From Cronobacter dublinensis subsp. dublinensis LMG 23823 (lineage in GTDB: Bacteria > Pseudomonadota > Gammaproteobacteria > Enterobacterales > Enterobacteriaceae), in contig NZ_CP012266.1 of NCBI RefSeq assembly GCF_001277235.1, positions 4,278,001 to 4,342,000 on the forward strand: a stretch of 64,000 nt of DNA, in the 5' to 3' direction. The position numbers and the translations under genes are program-made. Within the stretch, counting starts at the first letter, position 1, and the number at the start of each line of letters is the position of its first letter. Shown here in pieces: positions 42,581-50,677 of the stretch. The notes under the pieces were generated by a model that ran no database searches, was not told the origin of the DNA, and worked only from the letters and a program-made list of their open reading frames with translations.

Positions 42581-43630
42581 ATGATTTCCATCTGCATGAT
42601 CGTGAAAAACGAAGCGCAGCACCTTGCCGCCACGCTTGCCTCCGTCGCTGCGCATTTTGACGATATCGTGATTATCGATACCGGCTCGCAGGACGAGACC
42701 AAAGCCATCGCGCGCCGCTTCACCGATAACGTTCACGATTTCGCCTGGGTGGATGATTTCTCCGAGGCCCGCAACGCCTCGCTGCACTACGCGCGCCACG
42801 ACTGGGTGCTGGTGATTGACGCCGACGAGACCATCGCGGCGGCCGATATTCCCGCGCTACAGGCGCTTATCGACGTGCATCCGCAGGGCGTGGGCCGCGT
42901 GGAGCGGATTAACTATATTGATGAAGGCGAAGGGGTAACGACCGTGCGCGAACGGGTATCGCGCCTGTTTCCGAAGGCGCGCTATCACTATCAGGGCGTG
43001 ATCCACGAGCAGGTGACGCCGCGCGCAGGCCGCCCGGCGGGCGAGACGTTCCCGGTACCCGTGACACTGGATCATGTCGGCTACAAAAAAGCGGTACTGG
43101 CGCAGACCGATAAAATCACCCGTAATATCCGGCTGCTGGAGCGCGCGCTGCAAACCCGGCAGGACAGTCCGTATCTCTGGTTCCAACTCGGTAAAAGCCA
43201 TTTCCTGAAGCGTGACTACCCGGCGGCGGTGCAGGCGTTTCGCGCCGCGCTGAGTCATCAGCCAGACGTGGCGCTGGAGTATGTCGAAGAGCTGGTGGAA
43301 ACCCTGGGCTATGCGCTGATTAATCAGGGCGATTACGCCGCGGCGATGGCGATTATCGATTACGAACGCTGGTACACGTCTGCCGACTTCACGTTTCTTA
43401 AGGCATTGATCCTGATGAATAACGGCAAGCTTCAGGAGGCCGTGGACACGTTTATGGCCTGCACGCGGCTACCGGAGGGCAACAAAGCGGGCGTGAACAG
43501 CTTTAAAGCCTGGTACAACATCGGGGTGATCCTGGAGATTTCCGGCATGACGCCCGACGCGCAGGCATGTTATCAACAGTGCGGCGACTATCCGCCCGCG
43601 CAAGCCGGACTGGCGCGCCTGAACGGCTGA
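42581..43630 (+). CDS. Family 2 glycosyltransferase with TPR-like C-terminus
   Basis: A 349-residue protein. The N-terminal GT-A domain (about residues 1-220) shows ISICMIVKNEAQHL, DIVIIDTGSQDETKAIA and the metal-binding D-x-D in VLVIDADE, resembling WaaE/SunS-type transferases. The C-terminal third contains tetratricopeptide-like helices (LWFQLGKSHFLKRDYPAAVQAFRAAL; ALINQGDYAAAMAI). It probably adds a sugar to a lipopolysaccharide, glycan or protein acceptor in the cytoplasm; no acceptor can be named. No neighbouring polysaccharide genes; no strong ribosome binding site, so the start is less certain. Confidence 0.85.
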   Translation: MISICMIVKNEAQHLAATLASVAAHFDDIVIIDTGSQDETKAIARRFTDNVHDFAWVDDFSEARNASLHYARHDWVLVIDADETIAAADIPALQALIDVHPQGVGRVERINYIDEGEGVTTVRERVSRLFPKARYHYQGVIHEQVTPRAGRPAGETFPVPVTLDHVGYKKAVLAQTDKITRNIRLLERALQTRQDSPYLWFQLGKSHFLKRDYPAAVQAFRAALSHQPDVALEYVEELVETLGYALINQGDYAAAMAIIDYERWYTSADFTFLKALILMNNGKLQEAVDTFMACTRLPEGNKAGVNSFKAWYNIGVILEISGMTPDAQACYQQCGDYPPAQAGLARLNG

Positions 43631-43751
43631 CGCGTTAGCGCGGCGCAAGCCCGACCACACCGCTGATGCATATCGCACGCGTCGTAGAGTGGCGGGAACA
43701 CGTCAGCGACGCGCAATATAACCCGCGCGGTTAAAGGCAGGCGCGACACAT

Positions 43752-44201
43752 TCAATCAGGCTGTGTCATCAGCCTGATTTCTTCAGCGTGTCGTTTATTG
43801 AGCGTGATTTCACACTGGTCGATATAGGCGTGGTAATCCCAGGCGTCCTCATTGATCTCGGTGGCAACAGCTTCACAAAGCCGGGCGCGATACTGCTTCC
43901 ATGCCGTCTGCGCGTTAAGAAAACGCTGGCTGAAAACCTCGCCAGTGGTGATCCCGGCATCTTCATTGCCGTTAAAGTCCCCTGGATTATTGGCGAGAAT
44001 GCTTTTATTCATACGCATGATGAGCGCATCCAGTTCTGCCGCGCTTTCCGCCTTCTTCTTCGCCAGGCAATCATACGCCTCACCCACAGAGGCGTTCTCC
44101 CTGAAACAGCTATCGCGCTCCGGCCCTTCGCTTAACGATGCGTTACAAAACGTGGGAAAGAGAAAAAAGCAGAGAACAGCGGTAATTCGTTTCACAAGCA
44201 T
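43752..44201 (-). CDS. LprI/DUF1311-like exported protein
   Basis: A 149-residue exported protein. The signal peptide (MLVKRITAVLCFFLFPTFCNA) is followed by four cysteines in the mature part (RDSCF, AYDCL, ARLCEA, IDQCE), typical of the DUF1311/lysozyme-inhibitor LprI fold (WKQYRARLCEA is the family signature). Some family members inhibit lysozyme; that role is not shown here. An in-frame start 39 bases upstream is possible but would spoil the signal peptide. Confidence 0.75.
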   Translation of the reverse strand: MLVKRITAVLCFFLFPTFCNASLSEGPERDSCFRENASVGEAYDCLAKKKAESAAELDALIMRMNKSILANNPGDFNGNEDAGITTGEVFSQRFLNAQTAWKQYRARLCEAVATEINEDAWDYHAYIDQCEITLNKRHAEEIRLMTQPD

Positions 44202-44271
44202 TATTTCCTCTAACAACATATTGGAGGCGAAGATAAACATGGCTGGATGATGAGTAGATAAAATAAATGAT

Positions 44272-44469
44272 TTATTTTAAATAGGCCAGACGCTTACGTG
44301 TAGGTTCAAAGGACATATAAATGCTATCCCGGCTGATATGTCGCGCAAGATCTGTTTTGCCCCTTACCGCCGCCTTAAAAAGTGGGGTAACGTCGTGAGC
44401 ACCCTGAAAAAAGATATCTACCAGCACGTCTTTAATTTTTTTATCGAGAAATTCTAAATAAGTTCCCAT
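44272..44469 (-). CDS. Small hypothetical protein
   Basis: A possible 65-residue basic protein (MGTYLEFLDKKIKDV... FEPTRKRLAYLK). I do not recognise it and see no signal or motif. It lies in an AT-rich patch. The ATG at 44469 has only a weak TTAAG upstream; TATATA sits about 16 bases before the ATG, so the message would be nearly leaderless. It could be non-coding. Confidence 0.3.
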   Translation of the reverse strand: MGTYLEFLDKKIKDVLVDIFFQGAHDVTPLFKAAVRGKTDLARHISRDSIYMSFEPTRKRLAYLK

Positions 44470-44808
44470 TAACTTAAATTTATATAAACCTGAAAAATAA
44501 CGCAAACTAAATCCGCCGAGTAATATACGCCTGCCGACTTTTTGAAATATGTACTCAACATCTCTTTAGGAAAACATTTAATTCAGAGCAAGAGACGTTA
44601 ATGCATTCCGTGCTTATGCATTTTCAATGCTTGCGGCTAATAATTTGACTGAATTCTGAGAGGGGGAGCGTGACAGTCACGATCGCCAGACGGGGATGCC
44701 TGAACAGAACGGGTTGCACAAAAAAGCTTATCGGCGCGTAAAGGCCAGGTATAATCCGCAGCGGCGGGAATGGCCCGCCTCACTTTCCTTTGCGACAAGG
44801 ATGTAACC
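44470..44808. other. AT-rich intergenic region before the CPBP protease gene
   Basis: No convincing coding frame. A repeated TGCATT/ATGCATT element occurs near 44601-44625. TATAAT at 44751-44756 may be the -10 of the downstream protease gene. Confidence 0.5.
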
Positions 44809-45459
44809 ATGCACGCGCCCGCGGACAGACTCCAGCACACGCTGCTTTGCATTACCGTCGGAGTGGCCTGGTTTATGCTGCCCGCCGCCATCTCTTTGTT
44901 GCCGGGCTATGCGGGGATTTACCGTGCCGGGTTCGCCACGCCGCTGCTCTATTTCATGTTCTGGCTGCCGTTCGCGCTGCTCTGCTGGCGCGCGTATCAG
45001 AAACATTACGGGCTGTTGCCGGCGGGCAGGCTGAGCGTACAGTCGCTGGCATTGCCGGGGCTGGCGCTGCTGGTGCTGTCGATGATTCACGGCTTATTCG
45101 GCAGGCAGGAGCCCTGGAGCGCCACGCTGTCGGAGATGTCGTCTTTCAGCCTGGCGCTGACCGCGATCTGCATCTGCGTACTGGCGCCGGTGGTGGAAGA
45201 AGTTATCTGCCGCGGCTTTTTACTGAACGCGGGCATCGGCTGGGGCAAAACCGGCCAGACGATAGCGATGGTCGCCACCTCGCTGTTTTTCGCCATTGGC
45301 CACGCGCAGTACCTGATGCCCACCACCTTTGTCTGGCTGTTTATCTTCTCCGTGATCCTCTGCCAGGTACGTATTCATACCGGCAGCCTGCTGGCCCCCA
45401 TCGTGCTGCATTCGGCGACCAACATTATCGGCATGATGGCGGCGCTGAAACTCGCCTGA
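44809..45459 (+). CDS. CPBP-family intramembrane metalloprotease
   Basis: A 216-residue membrane protein with about six helices and the Abi/CAAX-protease motifs: VVEEVICRGFLL (two glutamates and arginine), FAIGHAQYL (first histidine) and a late histidine in APIVLHSATNIIG. The family cleaves inside membranes; roles range from prenyl-protein processing to bacteriocin immunity. The ATG at 44809 has AAGGAT nine bases upstream. It converges on hprS with a 6-base gap. No bacteriocin gene is nearby. Confidence 0.85.
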   Translation: MHAPADRLQHTLLCITVGVAWFMLPAAISLLPGYAGIYRAGFATPLLYFMFWLPFALLCWRAYQKHYGLLPAGRLSVQSLALPGLALLVLSMIHGLFGRQEPWSATLSEMSSFSLALTAICICVLAPVVEEVICRGFLLNAGIGWGKTGQTIAMVATSLFFAIGHAQYLMPTTFVWLFIFSVILCQVRIHTGSLLAPIVLHSATNIIGMMAALKLA

Positions 45460-45465
45460 GCCGTT

Positions 45466-46827
45466 TTACGCAACCGGGAACCGCAGAATAAAGCGGTTCC
45501 AGCCCGCCTCATGCACAACCGCCACCTCGCCACCGTGCAGCCGCACGATAGCCTGGGTGAGCGCCAGCCCAAGCCCGGTGCCAGGCGTATGGCGCGCATT
45601 ATCGCCACGCCAGAACCGCTGAAAAAGCTTATCCGAATCGGCTATCGGCTCGCCCTGATTGGCGACGCTTAATATGGCGTAGTCCGCCTCCTGCACGGCG
45701 GTAATCCGCACGTCGCTGCCCGGCGACGCGTGGCGCAGCGCATTGGTCAGAAGGTTAGTAAGCGCTCGCTGTAGGAGCAGGCGGTCGGCGCGCAGCACTC
45801 CGCTCGCCTGTACGCTGAAACGGATGTCCCGCTCTTCTGCCAGCGGCTCCAGGAAATCCGTCAGCTGATGGATAAACGGCTCAAGCGCCAGCGCCTCGCG
45901 GTTGAGCGCGATGTTTTGATGATCGGCGCGGGCGAGAAACAGAATGTTTTCAATGAGCCGGGTCATCTGCTCCAGCTCTTCGATATTGCCAGCCAGCAGG
46001 TTCTGATACTCCTGTACGCTGCGCGGGCGTTGCAGCGCGACCTGATTCTGCCCCAGCAGAATGTTGACTGGCGTGCGCAGCTCATGAGCGAGATCGTCGG
46101 CAAAACGCGTCAGCCGCGCGAAATCCTCCGCCAGCCGGTGGCGCATGGTGTTGAGCGCCTCGCCAAGCGGCAGCAGCTCGCGTGGCAGGGTATCAAGGCT
46201 GAGCGGCTGTTGCAGCGTCTCGCTGCCGGTGCGGGCGGTGGCCTCGCTAAGACGGCGGATCGCCCGCAGCCCACGGCGGATCAGCCATGGGCTTAACAGC
46301 GCGGCGGCGAGCGTCGCCAGTACGCAGACCAGCAGGCTTTCCCGGCGATATTGCGCCAGCATCTGCGCGCGCTCCTGCGCCACGCGCGCCACGGTGATAA
46401 CCAGCGGCCCGTTTTTATCGCTCGCCGTCAGGGCGAGCGCGCTGACAAACACGCCGTCGGGTTGCTGCCAGCGGTGCAACGCCTGTTCGTTCACGCTCCG
46501 CCCCGGCAACACCGGCGCAAGCGCCGGCAGCGCCACGCCCGCCTGGTTAATGTTTACCAGCGTGTCGCCATCGACGCGCCGGATCAGCAGCACATCCTGG
46601 CGGGTATCCAGCATGCGGTTGAAATAGAGCGGCAGCTGGCGCGGCTCGGCGCCGTCCGTCAACAGCTGACGCAGCTGCGAGGCGCGATTGAGCAACGTCT
46701 GGTCGTCGCGCCAGACCAGCTCCGCGCTAAGCGAGCGGTAGAGCGACACGCCGGTAATGCCGCAGGCGAGCGCCACCAGCAGCGTGAAAATAAGCGTCAG
46801 GCGCAGCGTCAGGGAGGGGCTACGCAT
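45466..46827 (-). CDS. hprS: HprS sensor histidine kinase
   Basis: A 453-residue inner-membrane sensor kinase. Two transmembrane helices (about residues 9-30 and 164-182) flank a periplasmic domain; a HAMP, the phospho-acceptor region DLAHELRTPVN (His248) and an HATPase domain (NLLTNALRHA, GTGLGLALTQAI) follow. It resembles CusS, but the partner and the divergent hiuH gene point to HprS (YedV), which senses hydrogen peroxide and hypochlorous acid. A cysteine at residue 168 in helix 2 lies where the E. coli sensor has its redox-active cysteine. Its start overlaps hprR by 8 bases. Confidence 0.88.
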   Translation of the reverse strand: MRSPSLTLRLTLIFTLLVALACGITGVSLYRSLSAELVWRDDQTLLNRASQLRQLLTDGAEPRQLPLYFNRMLDTRQDVLLIRRVDGDTLVNINQAGVALPALAPVLPGRSVNEQALHRWQQPDGVFVSALALTASDKNGPLVITVARVAQERAQMLAQYRRESLLVCVLATLAAALLSPWLIRRGLRAIRRLSEATARTGSETLQQPLSLDTLPRELLPLGEALNTMRHRLAEDFARLTRFADDLAHELRTPVNILLGQNQVALQRPRSVQEYQNLLAGNIEELEQMTRLIENILFLARADHQNIALNREALALEPFIHQLTDFLEPLAEERDIRFSVQASGVLRADRLLLQRALTNLLTNALRHASPGSDVRITAVQEADYAILSVANQGEPIADSDKLFQRFWRGDNARHTPGTGLGLALTQAIVRLHGGEVAVVHEAGWNRFILRFPVA

Positions 46828-47500
46828 CGCTCTCCTCCGGCGCGTTGAGGCGATATCCCATGCCGCGCACGGTTTCAATGAGCTTGAGCGGGAACGGATC
46901 GTCGATTTTCTTGCGCAGGCGGCGGATGGCGACATCCACCACGTTGGTTTCGCTGTCAAAGTTGATGCCCCAGACCTCGCTGGCGATGAGCGTGCGCGGC
47001 AAAATCTCCCCGACGCGGCTTGCCAACAGCCAGAGCAGAGTAAATTCCTGGCGGGTCAGCGCAATCCGCTCGTCGCCGCGGCTGGCGGCGTGGCGCGCGG
47101 TATCCAGCGTGAGGTCGGCCACCTGTAACGTCGCGGCAGCGGGCGCGTGGCGACGTAGCTGGGCCCGCACGCGCGCCAGCAGTTCGGCAAAGGAAAACGG
47201 CTTCACCAGGTAGTCATCCGCGCCGAGCTCCAGCCCTTTGACGCGATCGCTGACCGCGTCTCTCGCCGTCAGGCAGAGCACCGGCGTGGCTTTGGCGGTG
47301 CGCAGCGCGCGCAGCACCTGCCAGCCGTCGAGGCCCGGCAGCATGATATCGAGAATAATCAGCGCGTAATCCTGCTCGAGCGCCAGGTGCAGGCCATCGC
47401 GCCCGTCGGCGACGGCGTCCACCACCAGCCCCGCCTCGCGCAGCCCTTTTTCAAGCCACGCGCGGGCTTTTTCGTTGTCTTCAATCAGTAGCAGTTTCAT
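46820..47500 (-). CDS. hprR: HprR response regulator
   Basis: A 226-residue OmpR-type regulator. The receiver has LLLIEDNEK, phosphorylated Asp51 (LIILDIMLPGLDGW) and Lys in YLVKPFSF; the C-terminal winged helix has EVWGINFDSETNVVDVAIRRLRKKI. It matches E. coli HprR (YedW) more closely than CusR, especially in FDSETNVVDVAIRRLR. It is predicted to activate hiuH and its own operon from the palindrome in the intergenic region. The ATG at 47500 (MKLLLIEDN) is the standard start; the long upstream frame is not coding. Confidence 0.9.
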   Translation of the reverse strand: MKLLLIEDNEKARAWLEKGLREAGLVVDAVADGRDGLHLALEQDYALIILDIMLPGLDGWQVLRALRTAKATPVLCLTARDAVSDRVKGLELGADDYLVKPFSFAELLARVRAQLRRHAPAAATLQVADLTLDTARHAASRGDERIALTRQEFTLLWLLASRVGEILPRTLIASEVWGINFDSETNVVDVAIRRLRKKIDDPFPLKLIETVRGMGYRLNAPEESDA

Positions 47501-47549
47501 GACGACAGTCTCGCAAAGAACGCGGGCGCTGCCCAGCACAGACGCGCCG

Positions 47550-47567
47550 GATGACAAAACTGTCATC
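47550..47567 (+). promoter_or_regulatory. HprR/CusR-type operator between hprR and hiuH
   Basis: GATGACA-AAAC-TGTCATC is a perfect 7-bp inverted repeat with 4-base spacer, close to the known CATNACAANNTTGTNATG recognition pattern. It lies 50 bases from hprR and 69 from hiuH and can serve both. Confidence 0.75.
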
Positions 47568-47635
47568 TTCGCGTCAGGCGTTTTCGCGCGCGCGGCTGGC
47601 AGGATAACCCCACAACCACTTAAGGAGGAATAATA

Positions 47636-48043
47636 ATGAACCGTTTTCAAACGCTTGCCGCCGCTGCCCTTTTCGCCCTGCCAGGTCTGGCGCTTGCCGC
47701 GTCGTCGAACTTACTGAGCGTGCATGTGCTCAATGAACAGACCGGCAAACCCGCGCCGGGCGTGGTGGTTAAACTGGAGAAAAAACAGGGCGACGCGTGG
47801 CAGCCGCTGAACCAGGCGACGACCGATAAAGATGGCCGTATCAAGGCGCTGTGGCCGGACGCGCCTGCCGCCGCGGGCGACTACCGCGTTATCTTTGAAA
47901 CCGGCGACTACTTCGCCTCTCACAAACAGTCCAGCTTCTTCCCGGAAGTGCCGGTGGTGTTCCATATCGATAACACCGACGAGCACTACCACGTGCCGCT
48001 GCTGCTGAGTCAGTACGGCTACTCTACCTATCGCGGCAGCTGA
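47636..48043 (+). CDS. hiuH: 5-hydroxyisourate hydrolase (transthyretin-like), exported
   Basis: A 135-residue transthyretin-like protein that hydrolyses 5-hydroxyisourate, a urate oxidation product. It has a cleavable signal peptide (to about LALAAS), so it acts in the periplasm. Family hallmarks are LLSVHVLNEQTGKPAPGV at the start, HYHVPLLLSQYGYSTYRGS at the end with the diagnostic YRGS tetrapeptide, and conserved histidines. It is divergent from hprRS, as in E. coli, and AAGGAGG precedes the ATG. Probably induced by HprR under oxidative stress. Confidence 0.95.
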   Translation: MNRFQTLAAAALFALPGLALAASSNLLSVHVLNEQTGKPAPGVVVKLEKKQGDAWQPLNQATTDKDGRIKALWPDAPAAAGDYRVIFETGDYFASHKQSSFFPEVPVVFHIDNTDEHYHVPLLLSQYGYSTYRGS

Positions 48044-48420
48044 AAACCGGGCGGCGGGCAGCACAGGATGTTGCCGAGAAAGACCAGCAACGGCGAGGAT
48101 TCCGTCTCGCCGTAGTAGTCAACGTCTGGCAGCGCGTAGAGAAAGCTGATGTCGCTGACGCCGCGCTCGCACAGCGGCTCCGCCACCGCGCGGGTTAAAA
48201 ACGCGAACTGCGGGTCAAGCGCCGGATTATGCGGATGAATCGACCCCGTCTCGCCGGGCGCCGCGCCGTACCAGAGCGCGATCGCGCCTTCCGCATGCCC
48301 CGGCGCAAACCCGAAATCCTCCAGGAAGTGGCGCGCGCAGCCGGGCCCCGGCAGCGCCTCACGCAACGCCTGTTCGTCGTCAGTCGTGGAATACCAGACC
48401 GCAAAATGCATTGTCGTCAT
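48028..48420 (-). CDS. Conserved hypothetical protein, possible Imm22-like
   Basis: A 130-residue protein with no signal peptide. FLEDFGFAPGHAEGAIALWYG and a C-terminal region ending CCPPPGFQLPR are distinctive. The pattern of an acidic 'FLEDFGF' block resembles the immunity-22 family, but I cannot confirm membership, and no polymorphic toxin is adjacent. Its stop region overlaps the 3' end of hiuH by 16 bases on the opposite strand. Coding potential is good and it is followed by a transporter gene. Confidence 0.6.
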   Translation of the reverse strand: MTTMHFAVWYSTTDDEQALREALPGPGCARHFLEDFGFAPGHAEGAIALWYGAAPGETGSIHPHNPALDPQFAFLTRAVAEPLCERGVSDISFLYALPDVDYYGETESSPLLVFLGNILCCPPPGFQLPR

Positions 48421-48442
48421 GATGTCCTCCGCATGCGTTGCC

Positions 48443-49747
48443 TCAGAGTTTACCCAACAACCGGAACCAGCCGTAATCGAGCGGCAGCAGGAAAAGAAAT
48501 GTGACGATCGCGAGCGCCAGACAGAGCTTCATCCCGGCGCGCGCCGGTACGTTACCGAGCGCCATCGCCACTACGATCGGCGACGCCTGATACGGCAGCA
48601 GCGGCGTTGAATACCCCAGCACCTGGATCATGATGGTCGACAGCAGCGGAAACCCGGTGCTGCGCGAAAAGCTTTCTGCAAGCGTGGTGTAGAGCGCCGG
48701 AACGCCGTTGGCGGTCATAATGAAATTCAGCGCCGTGGTAATACCCGTGAGCGCGGCGAAGCTCGTAAAGGGGCGCGCCGGATCGAGCGGCATAATCTGC
48801 ATCAGCGCCGCGCCGACCGCGCTGCCGATGCCGGTATGGGTGACGGTCGTCGCGAGCCCGAGAATGCCGGCCACATAGATGCAGGTGCGCATGTTGACGC
48901 CGCTGGCAAACTCATCGCCGGTGATAAACCCGACGCGCGGCAGGAGCGTGATGACCGCCGCCGCAAGCCCCGTCCATGCGGGGCCGATACCGTGCCAGCT
49001 CTCCGTCACCCACAGCACCAGCACTACCAGCAATAGCCAGCCGAGGCGCTTTTCCGCACGGCTCATCGGCGTCGCGGCGGGCAACTCGCGCGGCGGCCGC
49101 GGCGCGCCGGGGAACAGCCAGCAGATAAGCGCTATCAGCACCGCGCCCTTAAGCAGCCCCAGCACCGGCGTGTGCAGCAGCAGATACGGCAGATAGTTAA
49201 GGTGAATGTCGAACGAGCCTTCCGCCGCGCCGCTCATGACAAGGTTCGGCACGTTAGCGGGCAGAATAGTCGCGGAGAGCTGGAAGGTACCGAAGCCCAC
49301 CGCCAGCGCCAGGCCGTACCAGCCGCGGGTGTTTTCTTCGATACCGGCGCGTCTGGCCATTGCCGCCACAATCGGCATCAGCAGCGCGATGCGCCCCATG
49401 TTGGAGGGCATCACAAACGCCAGCGCGTAGCTGAGCAGCACGACGCTCGCCACCATCTGCCACCAGGAGTCGGTCAGGCGCGCCGACAGCGCCCGCGCGG
49501 CGCGATCCGCCAGCCCGGTTTTGCGGATAGCCACGCCCAGCACGAAGCCGCTGAACACCAGCCAGAACGCCGATGACGCAAAACCGCCGAACAGCACTTC
49601 CGGCGGCGCGATTTTGGCTATCATCGCCACCGCGAAAAAGAGCAGCGCGGTGATAAATTCCGGCAGCAGCGACGTCGCCCAGAGCACGATCGTCAGCAGA
49701 ATAATAAGGGAAGGTAAGAAAAGCGGGTGCGCAAGCCAGACGGACAT
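48443..49747 (-). CDS. SLC13/DASS-family anion symporter
   Basis: A 434-residue inner-membrane permease with about 11-12 helices. MPSNMGRIALLMPIVAAM and NFIMTANGVPALYTTLAES are the two re-entrant hairpin regions with the SNT-like substrate motifs of divalent anion:sodium symporters (here SNM and TANG). Substrates in the family include dicarboxylates, sulfate and citrate; the one here cannot be read. It lies 22 bases downstream of nothing recognisable and stands alone, near but not coupled to cdh. Confidence 0.82.
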   Translation of the reverse strand: MSVWLAHPLFLPSLIILLTIVLWATSLLPEFITALLFFAVAMIAKIAPPEVLFGGFASSAFWLVFSGFVLGVAIRKTGLADRAARALSARLTDSWWQMVASVVLLSYALAFVMPSNMGRIALLMPIVAAMARRAGIEENTRGWYGLALAVGFGTFQLSATILPANVPNLVMSGAAEGSFDIHLNYLPYLLLHTPVLGLLKGAVLIALICWLFPGAPRPPRELPAATPMSRAEKRLGWLLLVVLVLWVTESWHGIGPAWTGLAAAVITLLPRVGFITGDEFASGVNMRTCIYVAGILGLATTVTHTGIGSAVGAALMQIMPLDPARPFTSFAALTGITTALNFIMTANGVPALYTTLAESFSRSTGFPLLSTIMIQVLGYSTPLLPYQASPIVVAMALGNVPARAGMKLCLALAIVTFLFLLPLDYGWFRLLGKL

Positions 49748-49805
49748 ACCTGTCTCCTGATGAAATTTTCAGCAAGTCTACGGCGCGCCAGACGTTAAGT
49801 AAATG

Positions 49806-50573
49806 TTATGGCTTAGCGTTATCCAGAATGGCGCAGTCGTGATCCTGTAGCTCCTCGCTGTGCGCCACGTTCAGTTGCAGAAGGTTGCGGCGGGTCGCGA
49901 GCAGGACAAACGCGCCGTCTTTAAGCGGCGCCAGCGCCAGTGAGTAACGCCCCATGTGTTCACGCGCCTCCGGCACCTCCTGCGCTAGCATCAGGAACGG
50001 CGAGCGGCGCGACAGCTCTTCGCCGGTGATGCGACGCGCCAGATAGTCGTGGCCGCGAAGGTTGCCCGGAAACGGCTGCCAGCGGCTGCCGATGGCGGTC
50101 ATGGCAGCGTCAAGCTGCGCGCGGACATCCGGGCGCAGGCAGGAAATATGGATATGCAGATGGTTCTGGGTGCGGCCCAGCGCAGAGTTGATGGCCAGCG
50201 AAACGGCGCTGTCCGGCACGGTGTCGCCGCGCTTTTCGCTCATCCAGCGGCGCGCCTGCCAGGCCTGCCAGAAAAAGTTGGGCGTGTTGTCTGCGAGCAG
50301 CAGCGGGCTTTCGATGCCGTTGATTTTCCACAGCGGCATTAACAGGTATTGCAGCGGGCCGTTGATGTCTTTCAGCACGGCGTAGCCGGCAGGGAGATTC
50401 ACCTGTGCGCAGGGGGCGGGGTTGTGACGCTCGCGTTCGCCGGGCAGGCACTGCTGCGTGACGATGCGCCGTAACACATCGGGGTCGTCCGGGAGGAAAT
50501 AGCGCCACGCCACCAGCGCGGCCAGCGCCAGTAAGACAATGAGTGTGATTGTGACAGACACTATTCGCTTCAT
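49806..50573 (-). CDS. cdh: CDP-diacylglycerol diphosphatase
   Basis: A 255-residue membrane-anchored pyrophosphatase that hydrolyses CDP-diacylglycerol to CMP and phosphatidate. One N-terminal transmembrane segment (VTITLIVLLALAALVAWRYFL) anchors it. The HIT-like active site HLHIHISCL contains three spaced histidines, and NPAPCAQVNLPAGYAVLKD is the family opening. It precedes, in order of the chromosome, sbp and pfkA as in E. coli. Confidence 0.95.
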   Translation of the reverse strand: MKRIVSVTITLIVLLALAALVAWRYFLPDDPDVLRRIVTQQCLPGERERHNPAPCAQVNLPAGYAVLKDINGPLQYLLMPLWKINGIESPLLLADNTPNFFWQAWQARRWMSEKRGDTVPDSAVSLAINSALGRTQNHLHIHISCLRPDVRAQLDAAMTAIGSRWQPFPGNLRGHDYLARRITGEELSRRSPFLMLAQEVPEAREHMGRYSLALAPLKDGAFVLLATRRNLLQLNVAHSEELQDHDCAILDNAKP

Positions 50574-50677
50574 GCTTCGCCCTGATGATTCCGTAAACGC
50601 AAAGCGTAGCGTAAAACGGACCGCTACGGGGCACTATTGCGCGGAAAAGGCGGGCCACATCCTTGTGGCCAGGGTAT

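Noticed and set aside
36184..44240. Extension of the selC island to include the paoABCD operon
   Set aside because: The attR-like repeat lies at 35184 and from 35488 on the composition and codon use look like the chromosome.
45466..47500. CusRS copper-sensing system
   Set aside because: Sequence resembles CusRS, but hiuH divergent with a shared palindrome, and the closer match of the regulator to HprR, favour HprRS.
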